Shown: one piece after another, positions 41,884-50,170 of the stretch | Layout: the number at the start of each line of letters is the position of its first letter | Numbering within the stretch: the stretch's first letter is position 1 | NCBI RefSeq assembly: GCF_016428975.1 | Contig: NZ_JAELTT010000010.1 | Location: 32,314-96,313, forward strand | Reading direction: 5' to 3' | DNA from: Dyella sp. ASV21 | Lineage (GTDB): Bacteria; Pseudomonadota; Gammaproteobacteria; Xanthomonadales; Rhodanobacteraceae | Length of the DNA stretch: 64,000 bases | Translations under genes and position numbers: made by a program | The notes under the pieces: model-generated | Seen by the model: only the letters and a program-made list of their open reading frames with translations | What the model was told of the DNA's origin: nothing | Database searches by the model: none

Positions 41884-42918
41884 ATGGGATGGCGCAGCGT
41901 ACTGACGGGCTTCGGGCTGATCTCCTCCGCGTTGCTGGCGCAAACCGCCGCGCCGCCCACGGGCCTGCTCAGCGATGTGTCCTTCCAGGCATACACGCCG
42001 CTGTCGAGCAGCGCCCAATTGATGCGCCGGCTGCTGTCGCCGCTCAACGCCCAACGCTTGCAGCAACGCGTGGCAGACAGCGGCGCCGCGCTCCGCGAAC
42101 AGCCGATCGACCTGGCCCGGGAACACTTCGCCCTGTACGTGCCCGCGCAGATGCCGGCCAATGGCTATGCCTTGCTGGTGTTCGTGCCGCCATGGAACGA
42201 AGCCCGCGTGCCGGGCAACTGGCAGGCCGAGCTGGACGCGCACGGCGTGATCCTGGTGACGGCGGCCAACGCTGGCAATGATGCCGATGTGCTGGACCGG
42301 CGCGAGCCGCTGGCCTTGCTGGCGGCGTTCAACGTGATGGCGCGCTATCGCGTCGATGCACAACGGGTATATGTGGGTGGGTTTTCCGGCGGCGCGCGCG
42401 TGGCGCAGCGCGTGGCGCTGGGCTATCCGGATCTGTTTCATGGCGCCCTGCTCGACGCCGGCAGCGATGCCATCGGCGAACAGCTGCCGCCACCACCGCG
42501 CGACCTGCTGTATCGCTTCCAGCAGGACACACGCCTGGTTTACCTCACCGGTGACGAAGACGCCGCGCGGCTGGAGGCCGATCGGCGGAGCCGGTTGTCG
42601 CTGAAAGCCTGGTGCGTGAGCCGCGTGGCGGTGCTGACACTTCATCGCACCAGCCACGCCTTGGCCGATGCGTCTGCCTTGAGCCAGGCGCTGGGCGCGC
42701 TGGAGCACCAGCCGCCCGCCGATCCGCAGGCGTTGGAGGCCTGCCGCAGCGCGCTGGCGGCGCGCGTCGATGCGCAACTGGATCAAGTGCAATCACTGAT
42801 TCGCGCCGGGACGTTGGCGCCCGCGCGCGATCAGCTGGTACGGATCGATGCCCGCTACGGTGGGCTCGCCGCGCCACGCAGTGTTGCGCTGGCGCAGGCG
42901 CTATCGACGCCACCGTGA
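41884..42918 (+). CDS. Exported alpha/beta hydrolase
   Basis: A 344-residue protein with a probable signal peptide (WRSVLTGFGLISSALLAQTAA). The central part has an esterase-type fold: LLVFVPPWNE forms the oxyanion region and VYVGGFSGGARVAQRVALGYPDLF holds the nucleophile Ser 168 in GFSGG. LVYLTGDED follows as the possible acid strand, with a later His in HRTSHALAD. The C-terminal about 80 residues are helical. It resembles poly(3-hydroxybutyrate) depolymerase-like or esterase-D-like secreted hydrolases; the substrate is unknown. The ATG at 41884 is chosen over a GTG at 41866. Confidence 0.75.
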   Translation: MGWRSVLTGFGLISSALLAQTAAPPTGLLSDVSFQAYTPLSSSAQLMRRLLSPLNAQRLQQRVADSGAALREQPIDLAREHFALYVPAQMPANGYALLVFVPPWNEARVPGNWQAELDAHGVILVTAANAGNDADVLDRREPLALLAAFNVMARYRVDAQRVYVGGFSGGARVAQRVALGYPDLFHGALLDAGSDAIGEQLPPPPRDLLYRFQQDTRLVYLTGDEDAARLEADRRSRLSLKAWCVSRVAVLTLHRTSHALADASALSQALGALEHQPPADPQALEACRSALAARVDAQLDQVQSLIRAGTLAPARDQLVRIDARYGGLAAPRSVALAQALSTPP

Positions 42919-42959
42919 TGCGACGGCTGGCGCCGCATCACGCGAAGACCGCGAGGAAC

Positions 42960-43229
42960 TCAGACCTCGTCGTCCTCTTCTTCTTCCTCGTCCTCTTCCT
43001 CTTCTTCGTCTTCCTCGAACTCGGCCAGCTCTTCCACGCGCAGGAAGTTGGCGACCGCATCGGCGAAAGCGATCTTGTTGCCGTCAGCACGCATCGGGCG
43101 CACGGCGCGACCGCCGTCGACCAGGGCGAAGCAGACCAGCGCCTCGGCGGTTTCTTCGCCGGCTTCGTCGTACACGGCGACCCAGCCCGTGGCGGGCATG
43201 ATCTGGAGAATGGTTTCTTGGCTCGACAT
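42960..43229 (-). CDS. Small protein with long acidic C-terminal tail
   Basis: An 89-residue cytoplasmic protein of unknown function. The first 65 residues form a compact domain (SSQETILQIMPATGWVAVYDE, ALVCFALVDGGRAVRPMRADG, IAFADAVANFLRVEELAEF). The last about 22 residues are almost only Glu and Asp (FEEDEEEEEDEEEEEDDEV). GGAG precedes the ATG at 43229. Such tails often bind basic proteins or metal ions or mimic nucleic acid, but no function can be assigned. The tail is coded by a low-complexity GAG/GAA/GAC run. Confidence 0.8.
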   Translation of the reverse strand: MSSQETILQIMPATGWVAVYDEAGEETAEALVCFALVDGGRAVRPMRADGNKIAFADAVANFLRVEELAEFEEDEEEEEDEEEEEDDEV

Positions 43230-43372
43230 GGCAACTCCGCTTGGGTACACAAAACCCAGTAGCGTGCCTATCGATGATGACCGCCGCAAGTAGCGGCATG
43301 CATGACCGTGCCGTGGCGCACCGCGCCCAGTCGAATCCGGGCGCGGTCACCAAGGCAACGGACGCGTGTGCG

Positions 43373-45175
43373 CTACGGCTTGCCTGGCGTCGATGGCGCC
43401 GCCATGGGCAGGTAGAGCGCGCTGGGATGCGCGGTATCGTGGTACAGCGTCACGGTGACCGTACGCGCATCCTTGCCCGATTCTTCCGCCACGACGCCGC
43501 CGCTGTTGTAGTTCTTCTCGAAGTACTTGGTATTGAGCGGGCCAATGGCCAGTCGCAGGCGACTGCCGTGACCGATGCGGCGGGCGAGAAAGCTGAACTG
43601 ATCCAGGTCGTAGCGCTCGATGGCGCCGGGCTTCACCAGCACCGCCTCACGCAGGCCCAGGCGATAGCGCGTGCGCAGCAAGGCGCTGCCGATGCGGATG
43701 CTGCTGCCGTCCGGCTTGATCTCGTACAGAAAGGCCGCCAGGTCGGTGTCCGGCTGATTCAACGACAGCCATAGGCTGAGCTTGGGGAAGCCGGCCAGCT
43801 CGGTGTCCTGTTCGAACGGCGCGGAGTGATACACCAGCAATTGGCCCGAGGCGCCCAGCAAACCGCTCTGGTCGGTAAGGCTGGTAGCACCCTCCTCATC
43901 GCCATCCCACGCCGTGAAATGCGTATCCAGCGGATCGTAGACATAGCTATCGGGTTTGACCGCGCCGCCCGGCGCGTCCGTGGCAAGCTGGCCCGAGGCA
44001 TACACGCTGTTGCTGCGGCCATTCGCGGACGCGAGGTACATCGGTTTCACGCTCGCCGTAATGGCCTCCAGCGCGGGGGCGTAGCGCCAATCCTCCGCGC
44101 CTTTGCCAAGCATGTAGTAGGTGACTTTGTTCTTGAGGAACGTGGGCGGTTTGCCACCCTTGAGCGTCCAGTCGTACCAATCCTTGTGCAAGGCATTCAT
44201 GTCCACCAGGCTCGCCGCGCCAAAGCTCACGCCTTCATACGTTTCGGTGGGCGTGCGCGTGCCTGCGTGATCCCACGGACCGATAAGCAGGTAGTGCCGA
44301 TTTCGCGCCGCCGCGCTCGCCCGATGCATGTGTTCGCGATAGAAGGACATCGCGCCCGGCTGGTCGTCATCGTACTGACCGGTGATGGTGAGAATGGGCA
44401 GGTCGAGCTTGGCGAACTGTTCGGGCGTAGGGCTGTAGCTGTCCCAATAGGCGCCCTGCTCGGGATGGGCCAGCCATTCCTGGAAGATCGGCGACGGATT
44501 GCCCACCACCGCATCCAACTCTTTGAAAGGACGGTGCGCATCGCTGAGGCGGGCAAACTGTCTCGACCAGAATGTGGCATCGCCGAAGATGGCGTCCTGG
44601 GCGGTCTTACCGCTGGTCAGCGTGAGCCACTGCATGTCATAGGCGTAGTAGATGTTGCTGGTGAATGGAAAATCCACGCCCGGTCGCGGCGAGGCCACCG
44701 GCACGATGGTGGCCAGGTGCGCCGGAAATTCCTTGGCGGTGGCCCACTGGTCGTAGCCGGCATAGGAGCCGCCCCACATGGTGACCTTGCCGTTGCAGTA
44801 GGGCTGCTTGGCCAGCCATTCGACAATGTCGTAGCCGTCCCGCGCTTCTTGCAGCAGCGGAGCGAACGCGCCCTCCGAGTTGCCGCGACCACGCACGTCG
44901 ATGGTGAGGAATACGTAATCGTGAGAGGCAAAGTACATGCCGCGCTCGTGGTACTTCTGCGCGATGTAGGGCGTCAGCGTGAAAATGCACGGCAGCGGCG
45001 CCTGTTGCCCGGGTGGGCGATACAGCGTGGCGTTGAGCTTGACGCCGTCGCGCAGGGGAATTTTCACGCCCCACTGGAAATCGACCGACACGGTAGCCGG
45101 TTGGTTCGCGCCATCCGCCAGCACGGGGGCGGCGGCGAGCAAGGCCGAAGCAAGCAACAGGGAACGCAAGGGCAT
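43373..45175 (-). CDS. CocE/NonD family hydrolase (X-Pro dipeptidyl peptidase S15 type)
   Basis: A 600-residue exported hydrolase. The signal peptide is MPLRSLLLASALLAAAPVLA. The S15 core begins VKIPLRDGVKLNATLYRP and includes DVRGRGNSEG and the nucleophile motif VTMWGGSYAGYDQW (Ser 137). The catalytic His is in LLIGPWDHAGTR, and an Asp is in TGQYDDDQPGAMSFY. The C-terminal jelly-roll domain (about residues 370-600) ends YHDTAHPSALYLP. The family includes cocaine esterase, glutaryl-7-ACA acylase and X-Pro dipeptidyl peptidases; the physiological substrate cannot be told from sequence. Confidence 0.9.
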   Translation of the reverse strand: MPLRSLLLASALLAAAPVLADGANQPATVSVDFQWGVKIPLRDGVKLNATLYRPPGQQAPLPCIFTLTPYIAQKYHERGMYFASHDYVFLTIDVRGRGNSEGAFAPLLQEARDGYDIVEWLAKQPYCNGKVTMWGGSYAGYDQWATAKEFPAHLATIVPVASPRPGVDFPFTSNIYYAYDMQWLTLTSGKTAQDAIFGDATFWSRQFARLSDAHRPFKELDAVVGNPSPIFQEWLAHPEQGAYWDSYSPTPEQFAKLDLPILTITGQYDDDQPGAMSFYREHMHRASAAARNRHYLLIGPWDHAGTRTPTETYEGVSFGAASLVDMNALHKDWYDWTLKGGKPPTFLKNKVTYYMLGKGAEDWRYAPALEAITASVKPMYLASANGRSNSVYASGQLATDAPGGAVKPDSYVYDPLDTHFTAWDGDEEGATSLTDQSGLLGASGQLLVYHSAPFEQDTELAGFPKLSLWLSLNQPDTDLAAFLYEIKPDGSSIRIGSALLRTRYRLGLREAVLVKPGAIERYDLDQFSFLARRIGHGSRLRLAIGPLNTKYFEKNYNSGGVVAEESGKDARTVTVTLYHDTAHPSALYLPMAAPSTPGKP

Positions 45176-45281
45176 GGGCTTTCCTTGGCAAAGGGGGATG
45201 GATGCCGACGGGATGCGTGCATCACCATGCAGCCTGTATCGCCGCAGCTTCCGCTGGCGTCCGAACCGGCCGGATCGGACG

Positions 45282-46439
45282 TCAGGCGGCCGGTTCACCG
45301 CCCGGCACGAGCAAGGCACGGCGGTACCCGCTGGGCGTCTGGCCGGTGATGCGCTTGAACACGGCGTTGAAGGTGGACTTGCTGCCAAAGCCGCAGGCCA
45401 GCGCAACCTCCAGAATGGTGCGACGTTCGGCGGGGTCGGCCAGATAGCGCTCGGCCGCCGCCACGCGGTAGCCATTCACGAACTCGAAAAAGTTCTGGCC
45501 CCGCCCCTGGTTGAGCGCCTGGGAAACGTAATTGGGCGACCAGCCGCTGCGCCGGCTGAGCGCGGCCAGGTCGAACTGGCTGTCCACATACAAGTGCTCG
45601 CCGGCCATCAGGCGATCCAGCTCGGCAGCCATCGCCATGCATTGGTTCGCATCCAGCGCCGAATGGGCGTAGGCCGGCATGCCCACGGATACCTCGGACG
45701 GTGGCGCCGCCACCGCCGGCTCGCCCGGCACCAACACACGCTGGTGCGCACCAGACCAGGCCAGGGCGAACAAGGCGGCCATGGTCATGCTGTCCAACAA
45801 CGTGCCCAGCCACGGCCACGCCGGCTCGCCCGTCACATTGGCCCAGCGCCCCACCGCCGTAACGATCCAGCTCACCGCCAGCAGCGCCGCCAGGCCGCGC
45901 AACCAGCCCAGCGTCAAGGCGGCCTCATCGGCCTGGCTCTGTTCCAGCAAAGGCCGTGCGCGATAAATGCGTTGCACCAGTAGCGCGAGATAGACCAGCC
46001 CCACCACGACCCAGCCGTGATAGCTGATGAGAAAGGCGAACGCGCCCGCTCGCGTGTCATCCAGCGCGAACAACGCATTGGCCAACGAAAACGTCAGCAC
46101 CATGCCGTACAGATACAGGTGCGCGCGCATGCGCCGCGGGCGGACGCGCTGCGGTGGCGAGGTTACCGCGAGCACATAGCCATACAGCAGCACACCATAC
46201 AGATACGCCAGCGGCACATTCACGGCGTGCAGCCAGCGCACGGCGCCGGCGGATAGCTGCGGGCGCCAGCCATTCATCACCAATCCAACCAGGCTGTCGA
46301 TCGCCACGCAAACAAAGTAGCCCGCCAGGAAACGCGATGCGCGATGCCGGCTAGCCACGGGCACCAGTAACGCGGCAAGGGCGCCCAGCCCCAACATTGC
46401 GGCAGAGAAGGCAACATCCAGCACGGTTTCCGTCGTCAC
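45282..46439 (-). CDS. Membrane-anchored AraC-family regulator
   Basis: About 385 residues. The N-terminal 230 residues contain seven hydrophobic helices (FSAAMLGLGALAALLVPVA to LLDSMTMAALFALAWSG). A C-terminal AraC-type double helix-turn-helix domain follows (FDLAALSRRSGWSPNYVSQALNQGRGQNFFEFVNGYRV and ILEVALACGFGSKSTFNAVFKRITGQTPSGYR). Such hybrids sense an envelope or small-molecule signal and bind DNA from the membrane. A GTG at 46439 has GGGAGG seven bases upstream and is preferred; an ATG at 46457 lies within that site. The targets are unknown. It lies between the CocE-like hydrolase and nagX, all in the same direction. Confidence 0.88.
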   Translation of the reverse strand: MTTETVLDVAFSAAMLGLGALAALLVPVASRHRASRFLAGYFVCVAIDSLVGLVMNGWRPQLSAGAVRWLHAVNVPLAYLYGVLLYGYVLAVTSPPQRVRPRRMRAHLYLYGMVLTFSLANALFALDDTRAGAFAFLISYHGWVVVGLVYLALLVQRIYRARPLLEQSQADEAALTLGWLRGLAALLAVSWIVTAVGRWANVTGEPAWPWLGTLLDSMTMAALFALAWSGAHQRVLVPGEPAVAAPPSEVSVGMPAYAHSALDANQCMAMAAELDRLMAGEHLYVDSQFDLAALSRRSGWSPNYVSQALNQGRGQNFFEFVNGYRVAAAERYLADPAERRTILEVALACGFGSKSTFNAVFKRITGQTPSGYRRALLVPGGEPAA

Positions 46440-46493
46440 GCGGCTACCTCCCGACATGGATGCCCGGAGTGTGGCCGAACGCCCCGCAGACGG

Positions 46494-47567
46494 CTACAGC
46501 TTGAGGTAGAGCCGACGCCGGTCCATCGCATAGACGATCAGCCACCACACCAGCACGAAGGCCAGCGCGAACGCGAGCGAGGCCAGGTACGGCCCGGCCA
46601 GCGGGGTGATCCAGCCGGCGAACGCGTGCTGGTACAGCGGCTCCTGCACCCCCAGGCCGGACAGCAATATCTGCATCAACTCCGACCCCGCATAGGCCGC
46701 CACGGCGTTCACGCCGAAGCGCCGCCCCACGGCGGGCCAGCCGCGCCGGTCGATCAGTACATGAAACACGTAGAGCGCCAGCATTGCCCAGCCGGCCGTC
46801 CACAGCACGAACGACGAGGTCCACAGATGCTTGTTGAGCGGGAGCCACAGCGACCACAGGTAACCCAACAGCAGCGAGACCACGCCCGCGAGCAGCAGCG
46901 CGCGCATGCGCTCCTGCCGCAACCATTGGCCGGCGCGCAGCCCAAGCAGGCTGGTGGCCAGGGATGGCAGGCAACCCAGCAGGCCTTCCGGATCGTGGCC
47001 CAACCCGCTCAACGGATCGATCTCATACACGAAGCGCCGGAACAGGGCGAAATCCGTACGACTGACGATGTTGACGAACGGCTCCAGCGTACCGCCGCTA
47101 CACAGCAGCCCCCAGTAGCCCAGCAACAGCGCGGCGATGGCGCCCCACTGCATGCGTGCCGGTACATAGATGGCGAACATCGCGGCGCCGGCGAAACATA
47201 CGCCAATGCGTTGCAACACGCCCGGAAAGCGCAGATGCGCGCCGGGCATGATCAACCAGGCACATACGTTGATAGCCACGCCCAGCAGCAGGATGCGCAA
47301 CGCGCGCTTGAGGGCGGCACGCGCGAGCGCGCCACGCCCGGCACCCTGCTCCACGCGCGGGCCGATCGCCAGCGCAATGGAGACACCCACCACGAACAGG
47401 AAAAAAGGAAACACCAGATCGGTCGGCGTGCAGCCATCCCAGGCGGCATGCTCCAACGGCCCGTACACGTGCTGCCAATCGCCCGGATCATTGACCAGCA
47501 ACATCAAGGCGACGGTGCAGCCGCGCAGGGCATCCACCGACGCCAACCGACGCATGAAGCCATTCAC
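46494..47567 (-). CDS. nagX: NagX, heparan-alpha-glucosaminide N-acetyltransferase-like membrane protein
   Basis: A 357-residue membrane protein with about ten helices. It opens with RRLASVDALRGCTVALMLLVNDPGDW, where LxSVDALRG and the following acidic positions are the signature of the HGSNAT/DUF5009 family. WDGCTPTDLVFPFFLFVVGVSIALA follows with the usual conserved Asp. In xanthomonads NagX belongs to GlcNAc-utilisation loci and is thought to acetylate or transport amino sugars. The GTG start at 47567 overlaps the stop of the hexosaminidase gene as GTGA, implying coupling; an ATG at 47555 is the alternative. Confidence 0.88.
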   Translation of the reverse strand: MNGFMRRLASVDALRGCTVALMLLVNDPGDWQHVYGPLEHAAWDGCTPTDLVFPFFLFVVGVSIALAIGPRVEQGAGRGALARAALKRALRILLLGVAINVCAWLIMPGAHLRFPGVLQRIGVCFAGAAMFAIYVPARMQWGAIAALLLGYWGLLCSGGTLEPFVNIVSRTDFALFRRFVYEIDPLSGLGHDPEGLLGCLPSLATSLLGLRAGQWLRQERMRALLLAGVVSLLLGYLWSLWLPLNKHLWTSSFVLWTAGWAMLALYVFHVLIDRRGWPAVGRRFGVNAVAAYAGSELMQILLSGLGVQEPLYQHAFAGWITPLAGPYLASLAFALAFVLVWWLIVYAMDRRRLYLKL

Positions 47568-49864
47568 GGCGAGGTCTGCACCGCCGGCAGCAAGGTCGCC
47601 GCGCCGATACCGTAGATGGGTCCGGTGATCGGCGAGGTGAACACCAGACATAGATCGTGCACGCCCTTCTGCCGCGTCAATGCGCCTTCCAAGGTGAAGG
47701 TGTTGGAGCCACCCGCCGGCAACGGCAAGGTCGCCAGCGTCTTGCCTTTGCAGCTATCCATGCGTATCACCAGTTCGCCGTTGGGCGTGGTGGCAGGGTG
47801 CGACACCACTAACTTGGCGTCATGCGCCAGCTGGTAGTTGCGCGGCAAGCGCGCGGTATCCACGCGGATCGCACCGATGCCATCCAGGCGCGCCTTGCCA
47901 TACATGCGGCAGTTATCGAACACGTTGATGGCGTAGGAAGGAGCCATGCTGGTGGCATCGGGCGTGGGTTGCACGCGCAGGTAGAAGTCGCTGCCGGCGC
48001 AGTTCGACAACTCACCGGTGGTGCGCGTGCGCAGCGCGTTGGCATCCAGCACGCGCTCACGCGCCGCGGCCAAGGCCGTGCCGGCCTCATCCAACGCGAT
48101 CGCCTTGACGGTGGTCGGCAGGGTGACCGCAAACGGCTTGACGTACAGCGGCGAGCTGGCGCCCGGTTCGCTCCCATCGGTGCTGTAGTGCAGCTGGCCG
48201 TGCTTCGCCTGGTTGAACAACGTCACGCTGGCATGACCGCTGGCCAGCGCCGCATTGCGGTCCACGTCGATAGAGACCGCGAACGCGCTGTCGGCATAGC
48301 CGATATCCTGCGTGCGGTAGCGCGCCAACTGGGCTGGCAAGCGCTGCAGGAAATCCGGCCACTGCCGCCGCGCCACCGGCGTCCACGCCGCTTCCGCCAA
48401 GGCGTCCATGCGCGGGAACACCGCGTGTTCGATATGACGCAGGGTGGGCATGTGCTCGGTCCACATATTGGCCTGCACACCCAGCACATGCTTGGCTTGC
48501 GTCGCGTCCAGTGCCTTGGGCACCGGCTCGAAGCGGTAGATGCTCTCCAGCGACATTGGCGGCAGGCGACCGGTGGTTTCGTCGGCCCGGTCGCTCTGCA
48601 TCTGATCCAGGTAGAGCTGCGGCGCGGGCGACAGCACCACATCATGGTCGAGCCTGGCGGCCTTGATCGCGCCTTCGGTACCGCGCCATGACATCACCGT
48701 GGCACTGGCCGGCAAGCCGCCTTCCAGGATTTCGTCCCAACCGATCAGGCGGCGACCATGCGCGTTGAGGTACTGGCCCATCTGGCCGATGAACCAACTC
48801 TGCAACGCATCCTCGTTCTTGATGCCGAGCGCATGCATGCGGGCCTGCACGGCGGCCGAGGCCTGCCACTGGTCCTTCACCGCTTCGTCGCCGCCCACGT
48901 GGATGTAGGTCGAAGGAAACAGCGTCATTACTTCGTCGAGCACGTTGTGCAGGAACTGCACCGTGGCATCGTCCACGTTGTAGAGATACGGGTTGACGCC
49001 CCAGTCCACCGATACCGGCGGACGCTGGCCGGTTACGCCCAGTTCCGGATAGGAGGCCACGGCAGCCTGCGCGTGGCCGGGCATGTCGATCTCCGGCACC
49101 ACGGTGATGTGTCGCTCGGCGGCATAGGCCACCATGGCGCGGATCTCGTCCTGCGTGTAGAAGCCACCGTAGCGCGCGGGCTCGCCGTTCTTTCCGGCAT
49201 CCGGCGGCGTGCGCCATGCGCCGATGCGCGTGAGTTCGGGATAACGCTTGATCTCGATGCGCCAGCCCTGGTCGTCGGTGAGGTGCCAATGCAGCACGTT
49301 GAGCTTGTGCTGGGCCATCTGGTCGATCAGCGTGCGCACTTCGTCGGTGGTCTGGAAATGGCGCACCGAATCCAGCATGAAGCCGCGCCAGGCAAAACGC
49401 GGTTCATCGCGAATATGCGCGGCGGGTATCCGTGCATCGCCCTGGCCCGGCGTCGCGGTCAGCAGCTGCCAGGCGGTGACGGCACCGTAGAACAGACCCG
49501 CCTCGCCTTTGGCGACCACGTGGATGCCCTGGGCATCGACGTCGAGGGCATAGCCTTCCTCGCCCTGCACGGGCGCCTGCGGATCGCGCTTGAGCACGAT
49601 GGCCGGGCCGCGCACCGGTGCGGTACTCACCTGCAATGGCAACTGGCGCGTCTTCGCGGTCAGTGACGCGAGGTAATCGGCCGCGTGGCGAGCGTCGGCA
49701 TCGCCGGCATCGACCACGATCGGTGTTTGCGCTGTGACGGTGAATCCCTCGCCAGCCACGCTCACCTGTGCGGGCAGCGGAATCACGTTGACGGTGGTGG
49801 CGGCATGGGCAACGGCAGCGACCCCGCCAAGGGCCAGGCACAGCACGTAACGGTGAATGCTCAT
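47564..49864 (-). CDS. Exported beta-N-acetylhexosaminidase (GH20)
   Basis: A 766-residue enzyme that removes terminal GlcNAc from chitin oligomers or glycans. The signal peptide is MSIHRYVLCLALGGVAAVAHA. An N-terminal GH20b domain (about residues 25-150) precedes the catalytic barrel, which starts at PRFAWRGFMLDSVRHF. The catalytic pair Asp 326-Glu 327 sits in TYIHVGGDEAVKDQW, and HWHLTDDQGWRIEIK is conserved. A chitobiase-like C-terminal domain (HYSTDGSEPGASSPLYVKPF) and a final beta domain with two Cys pairs follow. The start at 49864 gives the signal peptide; the longer frame to 50170 runs into the receptor gene. It overlaps nagX. Confidence 0.94.
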   Translation of the reverse strand: MSIHRYVLCLALGGVAAVAHAATTVNVIPLPAQVSVAGEGFTVTAQTPIVVDAGDADARHAADYLASLTAKTRQLPLQVSTAPVRGPAIVLKRDPQAPVQGEEGYALDVDAQGIHVVAKGEAGLFYGAVTAWQLLTATPGQGDARIPAAHIRDEPRFAWRGFMLDSVRHFQTTDEVRTLIDQMAQHKLNVLHWHLTDDQGWRIEIKRYPELTRIGAWRTPPDAGKNGEPARYGGFYTQDEIRAMVAYAAERHITVVPEIDMPGHAQAAVASYPELGVTGQRPPVSVDWGVNPYLYNVDDATVQFLHNVLDEVMTLFPSTYIHVGGDEAVKDQWQASAAVQARMHALGIKNEDALQSWFIGQMGQYLNAHGRRLIGWDEILEGGLPASATVMSWRGTEGAIKAARLDHDVVLSPAPQLYLDQMQSDRADETTGRLPPMSLESIYRFEPVPKALDATQAKHVLGVQANMWTEHMPTLRHIEHAVFPRMDALAEAAWTPVARRQWPDFLQRLPAQLARYRTQDIGYADSAFAVSIDVDRNAALASGHASVTLFNQAKHGQLHYSTDGSEPGASSPLYVKPFAVTLPTTVKAIALDEAGTALAAARERVLDANALRTRTTGELSNCAGSDFYLRVQPTPDATSMAPSYAINVFDNCRMYGKARLDGIGAIRVDTARLPRNYQLAHDAKLVVSHPATTPNGELVIRMDSCKGKTLATLPLPAGGSNTFTLEGALTRQKGVHDLCLVFTSPITGPIYGIGAATLLPAVQTSP

Positions 49865-50170
49865 CGAAAGTCTCGCGTCATCGGCTTCCCTGCGGAAGAT
49901 AAGCGAAAAGGCATGACGAGCCAGGCGGTTTGACTCGCCACAAGAAAAATCGGACCGGGCAATACCGCCAGGTCCGTTGGGGAGGAAGCCCGCGGGCTCC
50001 AATAAAGAGTAGACACCGATACAACCGATCACGCGGTTCGCGCACCGTTCTGCGTGCGCGAACATCGTGAGTGACACTCGCCAGGCAAGCGGGAGAACGG
50101 GAGCACGCCCACCGCCCGGATTCCACCCGTGTGCCAGGGCCAAACCGGCCCTGGCACGCGGTTTACGCAC
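49865..50170 (-). other. Interval between receptor and hexosaminidase genes with 14-bp hairpin
   Basis: It has no gene of its own. CGT plus GTGCCAGGGCC (50128-50141) pairs with GGCCCTGGCAC plus GCG (50147-50160) around AAACC, giving 14 bp with one G-T pair. It sits 11 bases past the receptor stop and lacks a T tract. It may end or stabilise the receptor mRNA, reducing expression of the downstream genes relative to the receptor. Confidence 0.6.

Noticed and set aside
50128..50160. Riboswitch upstream of the hexosaminidase gene
   Set aside because: Only a single long hairpin is present, placed just after the receptor stop. No conserved multi-helix aptamer was recognised.
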